A DNA stretch of 29,942 bases from an uncultured Parasutterella sp. (lineage in GTDB: Bacteria > Pseudomonadota > Gammaproteobacteria > Burkholderiales > Burkholderiaceae_F). Shown here piece by piece: positions 24,381-29,942 of this stretch. How positions within the stretch are numbered: position 1 is the stretch's first letter; every line of letters begins with the position of its first letter. Made by a program: the position numbers and the translations under genes. The stretch is taken from the NCBI GenBank assembly GCA_900766055.1, contig CAAFTZ010000096.1, positions 1-29,942 of the forward strand, written 5' to 3'. The notes below the pieces were generated by a model. That model made no database searches. It was not told the DNA's origin and was given only the letters and a program-made list of their open reading frames with translations.

Positions 24381-24431
24381 TATGACTCCGTATCGCCATC
24401 GAGACGCCGTTTCGGTCCCGATCGCAGTTAG

Positions 24432-24467
24432 AAAAAAGCTCGACTCAAGTTGAGTTTGAGACCGAGC
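24432..24467 (-). promoter_or_regulatory. Terminator-like hairpin at the start of the carA leader (candidate attenuator)
   Basis: Read on the minus strand, GCTCG-GT-CTCAA-(7-base loop)-TTGAG-T-CGAGC is followed directly by TTTTTT. Its first base is at or next to the transcription start predicted from the TATAAT box. An 8-bp alternative helix is possible between TCGGTCTC (24458-24465) and GGGACCGA (24412-24419), which would break the hairpin. Its second arm lies downstream of the T-run, so it could act on translation or re-folding but not as a classical antiterminator. The structure is seen; control by pyrimidine or arginine supply is inference from the operon's role. Confidence 0.6.
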
Positions 24468-24474
24468 GAAATTG

Positions 24475-24505
24475 ATTATATCAACGGGCATTTAGCGGAC
24501 TTGAA
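24475..24505 (-). promoter_or_regulatory. carA-gmhA-carB-argF promoter
   Basis: On the minus strand a perfect extended -10 element, TGATATAAT, occupies 24475-24483. A weak -35 candidate TTCAAG lies 19 bases upstream (24500-24505). Extended -10 promoters tolerate poor -35 boxes. The predicted start is near 24467, giving an 87-base leader to the carA GTG. Confidence 0.65.
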
Positions 24506-24601
24506 AGATGAAATACTGTTTTTAGCTATAGAGGAAAGTTCTTAGGCGGCGATTATTTATTTAGGAGAGTTTTCTATAATTTCTGAGACAGTTTGAAAAG
24601 T

Positions 24602-24638
24602 CAAAAAAATTAAGCCGGAACAATCATCATTCCGGCTT
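24602..24638 (-). terminator. Leftward Rho-independent terminator downstream of the autotransporter remnant
   Basis: On the minus strand, AAGCCGGAA with TTCCGGCTT (9 bp, nine-base loop) is followed by AATTTTTTT. It is probably the original terminator of the autotransporter gene, and it insulates the car promoter from it. Confidence 0.85.
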
Positions 24639-24804
24639 TTGAACCCAAACCCGAGGAAATTTGCCGTCAAGACCTCCAGTTGAGGGCTTTGAGGCAGTTT
24701 GAAATGCGGGTTCTAATTACTACAAATTTTTGCTTTTCAATTTTGTCTTGAAGCTTTGGCACACTCGGCGGAATGCCGAGTGTGTTAGAGCCGAGAGGCA
24801 ATAC

Positions 24805-25398
24805 CTAGAACTTGTATCTCAGCCCAAGCATCACTCCAATTTCCTTCGTGTAATGCTTGCCGTTTTCCCGTTCGAGGTGACCATAAAGGCTGACCTTCTT
24901 ATTCGGATTCGCTTCGTAGCCAAGACCATAATAGCCGCTTGTCCCCTTCAGTTCATCCTTAAATTGGATGGAATTGGCATACAACTTCTGCTTACCTGCA
25001 AACTGTTGTTTGACGCCGCCCTTTACAAAGACCTGACCCTTGGTGTTGCCTTCAGCATCTTTGAAGTCTTTACCGGCGACGAGGCCTAAGCGGCCAACCC
25101 AGCTGTTGAAGTCATCTTGTTCGACTTTCATACCGTTGGACATAGAGAAGTCTTTACCCTTGGTCCAGTAGTAAGCCAACTGAGCCTGGGGCTCGACGAA
25201 GAAGTCCTTAGTCAAACCGAACTTCTTGCCGACTTCGGCAGATAAACCGAGACCGAAGTTATTGACCTTACCGCTTACACCTCTTCCATCCAACATTGAA
25301 GTTGTGATCTTCTGTTGGTAGTGGTCGAAGGGGGCAACGGTATCGGTGTAAATGCCACGGCAGAGCTGAAATTCTTCTTTTCTCCCGAATGTGAACAA
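24805..25398 (-). pseudogene. Autotransporter beta-barrel remnant (N-terminus and passenger missing)
   Basis: The open frame covers about 197 codons and has only a weak TTG as a possible start. From about codon 15 it resembles the C-terminal half of an autotransporter outer-membrane barrel: GIYTDTV, NFGLGLSAEVGKKFGL, FFVEPQAQLAYYWTKGKDF, the repeated GRLGLVAGKDF strand pattern, and the terminal GLRYKF with C-terminal Phe that BamA recognises. No signal peptide, passenger or complete 12-strand barrel is present; the frame runs straight into the tal promoter region. I read it as the truncated tail of a deleted gene. A small surviving barrel protein is less likely without a signal peptide. Confidence 0.75.
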
Positions 25399-25403
25399 TC
25401 TAT

Positions 25404-25434
25404 TTGCCTTTTACAGATATTCGGGTTTTACAAT
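25404..25434 (+). promoter_or_regulatory. Possible tal promoter
   Basis: TTGCCT (25404-25409) is followed after 17 bases by TTTACA, or after 19 by TACAAT. Neither is a strong match. It lies 31 bases before the tal ATG and is the best candidate in the 66-base gap. Confidence 0.3.
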
Positions 25435-25464
25435 GGAAAAATTTGACCCAAGTTATAAAAAGAC

Positions 25465-26433
25465 ATGACTCAGCTTGATCAATTAGCTTCCCTGACGACC
25501 ATTGTGGCTGATACTGGGGATATCGCGTCTATCGCAAAAATCCAACCACAAGACGCAACAACCAATCCTTCTCTTATCCTGAAAGCTTCCAAAGATCCTG
25601 CCTATCGGGCTTTCTTAACGGAAGCAGTTGAAAATTCCGTTTCCTTAGAAGACGCCGCTGATCGCGTTCTTGTGAACTTCGGCGCAGAGATCCTTAAATA
25701 CGTCAAAGGCCGTGTATCTACCGAAGTCGACGCTCGCCTGTCCTTTGATGTTGAAAAGACAATCGTCAAAGCTCGCCGTTTAATCGAGCTCTATCAAGAA
25801 AAAGGCCTCGATAAGGAACGAGTTTTGATCAAAATCGCCGCAACATGGGAAGGCGTTCAGGCCGCTCGCGTTTTGGAAAAAGAAGGAATCCACTGCAACT
25901 TGACGCTCATCTTCTCCGTAGCCCAGGCTGAAATCGCAGCCAATGCCGGTGTCACTTTGATCTCGCCCTTCGTCGGCAGAATCTACGACTGGTTCAAGAA
26001 AAAAGCCGGCGCCGATTGGAATGAAGAAGCAAACGCCGGAGAAAACGACCCTGGCGTTCAGTCTGTGAGAAAAATCTTCGAGCGCCTCAAAGGTTTGGGC
26101 GCAAAAACTCAGATCATGGGTGCCAGCTTCCGTAATAAAGGCCAGATCGTGGCGCTTGCCGGCTGCGACCTGCTAACCATTTCTCCTAAACTGATCGAAG
26201 AGCTCTCAAACTCCGAAGAGAAATTCGAAAAAAAACTCGACGTTGCTAAGGTGAGCCCAATTCGTGCTGAACCTTTAACGGAAGCTCAATGGAGATTCGC
26301 AATGTGCGAAGACGAAATGGCATCTTATAAATTAGACGAAGGCATCAGAGCATTTGTTAAAGATACGCTCACACTCAAGGAGACACTGCGACAAATGCGT
26401 ACTGAGACAGGTAAGATTTGGCCACAGGATTAA
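25465..26433 (+). CDS. tal: Transaldolase (TalB type)
   Basis: Transaldolase moves a dihydroxyacetone unit between sugar phosphates in the non-oxidative pentose phosphate pathway, producing or consuming sedoheptulose 7-phosphate. It has 322 residues, close to E. coli TalB (317). The N-terminal VADTGD carries the catalytic Asp, DATTNPSLI follows, and the Schiff-base Lys123 is in LIKIAATWEG. CNLTLIFSVAQA and SPFVGRIYDW are further signatures. The product sedoheptulose 7-phosphate is the substrate of GmhA, encoded about 2.3 kb away on the other strand. gmk follows after 31 bases. Confidence 0.97.
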   Translation: MTQLDQLASLTTIVADTGDIASIAKIQPQDATTNPSLILKASKDPAYRAFLTEAVENSVSLEDAADRVLVNFGAEILKYVKGRVSTEVDARLSFDVEKTIVKARRLIELYQEKGLDKERVLIKIAATWEGVQAARVLEKEGIHCNLTLIFSVAQAEIAANAGVTLISPFVGRIYDWFKKKAGADWNEEANAGENDPGVQSVRKIFERLKGLGAKTQIMGASFRNKGQIVALAGCDLLTISPKLIEELSNSEEKFEKKLDVAKVSPIRAEPLTEAQWRFAMCEDEMASYKLDEGIRAFVKDTLTLKETLRQMRTETGKIWPQD

Positions 26434-26464
26434 TTGCAAAATCTATTTTTAAAAGAGTCTTTCA

Positions 26465-27109
26465 ATGACAAACCAATCTTTTAAACCGAGAAATGCAGGC
26501 TCGCTCTTTTTGGTCTCCGCCCCGAGCGGCGCCGGAAAATCTTCGCTGGTCAATGCACTCCTTGCAAAAATTCCGGGTATCGCACTCTCCATTTCTACGA
26601 CGACCCGCGCCCCTCGTCCGGGTGAAGTTAACGGACGCGAATATCATTTCACAACGGTCGAGGAGTTTCTCGCCGCCCGCGAAAGAGGTGAGTTTTTAGA
26701 ATCTGCAGAAGTTCACGGAAATTTCTACGGTACCTCCAAAAAGTGGATTGAGGACACAATGGCCAAAGGAGGCGACGTCCTTCTTGAAATTGACTGGCAG
26801 GGAGCCCGTCAGGTGAGAGAACATTTCCCCGAAGCTGTAAGCATTTTTATCCTGCCTCCTTCTATCCAAGCCTTGGAAGACAGGCTCCATAAGCGCGGAC
26901 AAGATTCCGAACAGACCATTACGAGACGTCTTTTGGGCGCCGGCGCCGAAATGGCTCATGCAAGTGAATTTGACTTCGTTATAATTAATTCAGTTTTTGA
27001 AAATGCGCTCAATGAATTCTGCGCAATCGTGACCGCAAGCCGTCTCCGTTTTGATAAACAGGCGGCTCGTTGTCGTGACATTTTTATTCAGCTCGGAATC
27101 CCGAACTGA
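26465..27109 (+). CDS. gmk: Guanylate kinase
   Basis: The enzyme phosphorylates GMP to GDP with ATP. It has 214 residues. The P-loop SAPSGAGKS is at 18-26. The GMP-binding segment reads STTTRAPRPGEVNGREYHF, then the FLESAEVHGNFYGTS block, the DWQGARQVRE strand, and the lid region RRLLGAGAEM. It is followed after 18 bases by rpoZ and then spoT, the classical gmk-rpoZ-spoT order; GMP/GDP supply and (p)ppGpp metabolism are linked. Confidence 0.98.
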   Translation: MTNQSFKPRNAGSLFLVSAPSGAGKSSLVNALLAKIPGIALSISTTTRAPRPGEVNGREYHFTTVEEFLAARERGEFLESAEVHGNFYGTSKKWIEDTMAKGGDVLLEIDWQGARQVREHFPEAVSIFILPPSIQALEDRLHKRGQDSEQTITRRLLGAGAEMAHASEFDFVIINSVFENALNEFCAIVTASRLRFDKQAARCRDIFIQLGIPN

Positions 27110-27127
27110 ATTTGATAGGTTAGATCA

Positions 27128-27328
27128 ATGGCACGTATTACAGTTGAAGATTGTTTAAAAAAGATCCCGAACCGTTTCCAGATGGTTCTCGTAGCATCTG
27201 TCCGCGCTCGTCAGCTTTCTCAGGGTCATACTCCTAAGATTGAGTGTAAGGATAAGGCGACTGTTGCCGCACTCCGTGAAATTGCTGAGGGCGTCACAGG
27301 CTTAGAAATGCTCAACGGTATAAGATAA
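27128..27328 (+). CDS. rpoZ: RNA polymerase omega subunit
   Basis: This is the small assembly subunit of RNA polymerase, also part of one ppGpp site in Proteobacteria. It has 66 residues, slightly shorter than in E. coli (91). The N-terminus MARITVEDCLKKIPNRFQMV and the helix VASVRARQLSQG are diagnostic. The tail after KDKATVAALREIAEG is short. It lies 18 bases after gmk. A strong terminator follows, separating it from spoT. Confidence 0.97.
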   Translation: MARITVEDCLKKIPNRFQMVLVASVRARQLSQGHTPKIECKDKATVAALREIAEGVTGLEMLNGIR

Positions 27329-27347
27329 TAGAAGTTATCTGCACAGT

Positions 27348-27386
27348 CGGGGTTCGGCTCGCAGCCGAACCCCGTTTTGTTTTTTG
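27348..27386 (+). terminator. Rho-independent terminator after rpoZ
   Basis: CGGGGTTCGGCT-CGC-AGCCGAACCCCG (12 bp, perfect) is followed by TTTTGTTTTTT. It lies between rpoZ and spoT, so spoT may need its own promoter or readthrough. Confidence 0.95.
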
Positions 27387-27438
27387 GTGAAGCGCAGAAG
27401 AAAACACGAAAAATAAAACCTCAGCTAGGAGAGCAACC

Positions 27439-29739
27439 ATGGCCCCGAATACCGCAACTGCAGGAAAAAGCTACGCACAAAAAGCCGCAGACTTGTTCAT
27501 GACAGCCGTCGGCATGAAATCGGCGCCTAAACCGGAGCCCAAGAAGGATGCCTTCGCAGAGGAAAAACTCAACCCTGTCGCGTCTGCCAATCTGCTTGCC
27601 GAACGTTGCCGTCAATATCTCTCTAATAGCGACGTTCAGAAGATTCGTGAAGCATTCCGATATGCTGACCAAGCGCATTTAGGTCAATTCCGTAATTCCG
27701 GTGCTCCCTACATTACTCATCCGATCGCAGTTGCAGAAATCCTTGCCTCCTGGCACATGGATGCCGAAACCATTGAGGCCGGTCTCATGCACGATGTCTT
27801 AGAAGACACGGGCATTACCAAGATCGAAATGAGCGAAAAATTCGGAGTGAAAGTTGCTGAGCTTGTCGACGGTGTCTCAAAGCTGGACAAGCTCAAATTT
27901 TCTTCGAATGAAGAGGCTCAGGCGGAAAGCTTTCACAAGATGTTGCTCGCGATGTCCCGCGATGTTCGTGTCATCCTAATTAAGCTTGCCGACCGTCTTC
28001 ATAACATGCGCACATTGGGCGCGGTTAAGCAGCATAAAAAATTCCGTATTGCTAAAGAGACCATGGATATCTACGCTCCGATTGCTAGCCGCCTTGGTCT
28101 CTTTTCTGTTTATAGAGAGCTCTCTGACATGAGCTTCTCTTACATGTACCCGATTCGCTATCGTGTTCTTGAAAAGAAAGTTGCTGAATCCCGTATGCGT
28201 AAAAAGAACGCCCTGGATCAGATTTATCACGAAACTTCGGATCGTCTGGCTGCTCGTAAAATCCGCGGCGACGTACAAGGTAAAAATAAATCCCTTTGGC
28301 GCATTTATTCCAAAATGAAGGAACGCAAGATCCGCTTTAGCGAAGTGCTGGACGTGCACAGTTTCCGCGTTTTAGTTCCGACAAGGGATGACTGCTACCG
28401 CGCCTTAGGCGTGATTCATGAACTCTACAAACCGGTTCCAGGCCGCTTTAAAGATTTCGTCGCTATTCCGAAGGCCAACGGTTATCAGAGCCTGCATACC
28501 ACCGTCATCGGTCCGGGCGGCCTGATGGTCGAGTTCCAGATCCGTACGGAAGAAATGCATCATATCTGTGAAGACGGCATTACGGCGCATTGGCTTTACC
28601 GCGACCGAAATACCTCTGACCAGCTGCAGCGCAATACGATGGATTGGCTTAACGGCCTCCTGGAAATTCAAAAGCAGAGCGGGACTTCTTTGGAATTTAT
28701 GGAAAATATCAAAGTCGATATTTTCCCCGATCGAGTTTACGTCTTCTCTCCGCGAGGCAGAATTATCCAGCTGCCTAAAGGGTCAACAGCAGTTGATTTC
28801 GCTTATCAAATTCATACTGACCTCGGCAATTGCACAATCGGCTGTGAAATTAATGGCGAAACGGCGCCCCTTACTCGTGAACTCAAGAACGGCGAAATGA
28901 TTAACATCATCAAGGGCGACAAACCCACGCCTAATCCTTCTTGGCTCTCCAGTGTTCGAACCGGTAAGGCAAGAGCTGAAATCCGCCAATATATGCGCTC
29001 CCTTTCTGAAGAAGGCAAAATCGAACTGGGCTCCAAACTCTTGGAGAGATCTTCCAAGTCTCATCACTTACCCTATTCAAAAGTCACCAATGAGGATTGG
29101 ACCCGCGTCTGCAAGGCGAACGGTTTCACAGATAAGAATGCTTTGCTTGATGCAATCGGCTCGGGACAGAAGGACTCCCTCCTGCTTCTTCATCAATTGA
29201 CCGCCCCCTACACATTGAAGGGTAACGAAACGGCGACTACTGTCCAACAGACCCAAGAACCTGTCTTAGCGCTCAAAGGTCAAATCTGCAAGCTTGCGCC
29301 CTGCTGCACACCGGCAATGGATGATGTCATCGTCGGACATTACATCGCCGGTACCAATACCCTTCATGTTCATCGCAAGGACTGCAGTCACGTTCAGCGT
29401 GGAATGAGGACCGACCCTGAAAATTGGCGCGATCTGCAATGGAACAGCCAATATAAAGGCGGCTATCCGGTTAAGTTAGACATTGAATTGACCAATACCC
29501 ATGCCACGCTTGAAAGATTGACCAGCATGATTGCTCAGCAGCATTCGAGCGTCACGGGCTTTGCCATGAGCCAACAAAACGGCGTGGATAAGGTCGAGCT
29601 CACAATCTTAGTGAGCGACACGAAACATCTGCAGAAGATCATCAACGCCATTCGTACGATTGATACCGTTCGACTCGTCAGCCGTCATTTAGAAAGTACG
29701 CCGGCGATGAAGCCCGTTGACGTCGAAATCGACGAATAG
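27439..29739 (+). CDS. spoT: Bifunctional (p)ppGpp synthetase/hydrolase SpoT
   Basis: SpoT makes and breaks the stringent-response alarmones. It has 766 residues from an ATG preceded by AGGAG. The N-terminal ~45 residues are a variable Lys/Ala/Pro-rich extension. The hydrolase HD domain is intact: ITHPIAVAEIL, HDVLED at 118-123, and KLADRLHNMRTLG. The synthetase domain has RFKDFVAIPKANGYQSLHTT; the RFKD form (RxKD) is characteristic of bifunctional SpoT/Rel proteins rather than RelA. TGS (VFSPRGRIIQLPKGSTAVDF), a Cys-containing regulatory domain (LAPCCTP) and a C-terminal ACT domain follow. Both activities are predicted. Confidence 0.97.
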   Translation: MAPNTATAGKSYAQKAADLFMTAVGMKSAPKPEPKKDAFAEEKLNPVASANLLAERCRQYLSNSDVQKIREAFRYADQAHLGQFRNSGAPYITHPIAVAEILASWHMDAETIEAGLMHDVLEDTGITKIEMSEKFGVKVAELVDGVSKLDKLKFSSNEEAQAESFHKMLLAMSRDVRVILIKLADRLHNMRTLGAVKQHKKFRIAKETMDIYAPIASRLGLFSVYRELSDMSFSYMYPIRYRVLEKKVAESRMRKKNALDQIYHETSDRLAARKIRGDVQGKNKSLWRIYSKMKERKIRFSEVLDVHSFRVLVPTRDDCYRALGVIHELYKPVPGRFKDFVAIPKANGYQSLHTTVIGPGGLMVEFQIRTEEMHHICEDGITAHWLYRDRNTSDQLQRNTMDWLNGLLEIQKQSGTSLEFMENIKVDIFPDRVYVFSPRGRIIQLPKGSTAVDFAYQIHTDLGNCTIGCEINGETAPLTRELKNGEMINIIKGDKPTPNPSWLSSVRTGKARAEIRQYMRSLSEEGKIELGSKLLERSSKSHHLPYSKVTNEDWTRVCKANGFTDKNALLDAIGSGQKDSLLLLHQLTAPYTLKGNETATTVQQTQEPVLALKGQICKLAPCCTPAMDDVIVGHYIAGTNTLHVHRKDCSHVQRGMRTDPENWRDLQWNSQYKGGYPVKLDIELTNTHATLERLTSMIAQQHSSVTGFAMSQQNGVDKVELTILVSDTKHLQKIINAIRTIDTVRLVSRHLESTPAMKPVDVEIDE

Positions 29740-29761
29740 TTTCCTTACGGTTTCAACGACA

Positions 29762-29785
29762 AACCCGAGCAATTGCCCGGGTTTT
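29762..29785 (+). terminator. spoT terminator, interrupted downstream by a group II intron
   Basis: AACCCGAGC-AATT-GCCCGGGTT (one A-C mismatch) is followed by TT, then GCCGT. The T-run is short because the intron at 29791 begins five bases later. It is 22 bases after the spoT stop. Confidence 0.75.
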
Positions 29786-29790
29786 GCCGT

Positions 29791-29942
29791 GTGCGCCCAG
29801 CATGGCGCACTTCTATAGGGTGCGAATCCCGAACCCGCCCGATGAGGGGAAGGGTTAGCGACTCGGCAAGGGCGTAGTGGCAACACTAGGTCTGGAGGAA
29901 GCCGATAGCAAAATGCATGTTCAACGAACAGGAAGCGGATAT
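29791..29942 (+). mobile_element. Group II intron, 5' end (domain I), probably bacterial class C; truncated by the window edge
   Basis: It starts GTGCGCCCAGCATGG, the standard 5' boundary of bacterial group II introns. The first seven bases GTGCGCC pair with GGCGCAC (29804-29810). Then come CTATAGGGTGCGAATCCCG, GGCAAGGGCG, TCTGGAGGAAGC and AACGAACAGGAAGCGGATAT. The same blocks occur in the same order in domain I of the well-studied class C intron of Oceanobacillus iheyensis, as I recall it. Insertion just after a Rho-independent terminator is the known target preference of class C introns. The reverse transcriptase/maturase gene, domains V-VI and the 3' boundary would lie to the right of the window. 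Confidence 0.88.

Larger units (their letters stand above)
24381..24804. other. Non-coding interval between carA and the autotransporter remnant
   Basis: This interval contains no gene I can support. From left to right it holds the carA leader with its hairpin and promoter (24381-24505), an AT-rich stretch, a terminator reading leftward (24602-24638), a possible structured segment with GAACCC/GGGTTC ends (24641-24713), and a perfect 10-bp hairpin CACACTCGGC/GCCGAGTGTG (24760-24784) just past the stop of the barrel remnant. Confidence 0.7.

Noticed and set aside
24412..24419. Classical antiterminator role for GGGACCGA in the car leader
   Set aside because: This arm is transcribed after the T-run, too late to prevent termination; only a later folding or translational role is possible.
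24381..24491. N-terminal extension of carA to 24491
   Set aside because: It includes the predicted promoter and leader hairpin and has no CarA homology; the GTG at 24380 has a ribosome site.
24760..24784. 10-bp hairpin after the autotransporter remnant as a terminator
   Set aside because: There is no T-run on either side; the better terminator is at 24602-24638.
1..29942. CRISPR arrays, tRNA or rRNA genes
   Set aside because: I saw no regularly spaced repeats and no tRNA or rRNA signatures anywhere in the window.

Overview
The window looks like chromosomal DNA of a gut-type betaproteobacterium in the Burkholderiales, most likely Sutterellaceae and close to Parasutterella or Sutterella. This is an inference from moderate GC content, gene orders typical of Betaproteobacteria (queA-tgt-yajC-secD-secF; car genes next to greA, yhbY and rlmE; gmk-rpoZ-spoT), protein similarity recalled from memory, and a remnant of an autotransporter beta-barrel of the kind abundant in that family. 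No database search was possible.

Layout. 1-182 (minus) is a highly structured RNA resembling the HEARO/omega RNA of IscB elements; its nuclease gene would lie to the left of the window. It abuts, and supplies the last codons of, a DUF805 membrane protein gene (to 697). 777-7199 (minus) holds greB-queA-tgt, then yajC-secD-secF: transcript-cleavage factor, queuosine synthesis and the Sec accessory complex. 7311-13036 (minus) holds ftsH and dnaE. 13133-15245 is a divergent LysR regulator and an exported alpha/beta hydrolase. 15295-16340 (plus) is a PerR-like regulator followed by a divergent QueD-fold protein with a zinc ribbon. 16438-18156 holds rlmE (minus), yhbY (plus) and greA (minus). 18301-24505 (minus) is a carbamoyl-phosphate operon with an unusual order, carA-gmhA-carB-argF, preceded by an extended -10 promoter and a terminator-like leader hairpin that begins at the predicted transcription start. 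24805-25398 (minus) is a decayed autotransporter barrel. 25465-29739 (plus) holds tal, gmk, rpoZ and spoT. 29791-29942 (plus) is the 5' end of a group II intron, apparently of the bacterial C class, inserted just after the spoT terminator.

Most genes are housekeeping. CarA and CarB make carbamoyl phosphate, which ArgF turns into citrulline. GmhA, translationally coupled between CarA and CarB, belongs to heptose/LPS synthesis. Queuosine genes (tgt, queA) sit in the same window as a QueD-like protein that lacks the family's catalytic cysteine, so that protein probably does something else.

The most unusual items are the two mobile RNA elements at the window edges, the carA-gmhA-carB arrangement with its leader hairpin, and the PerR-like/QueD-like zinc-ribbon pair.
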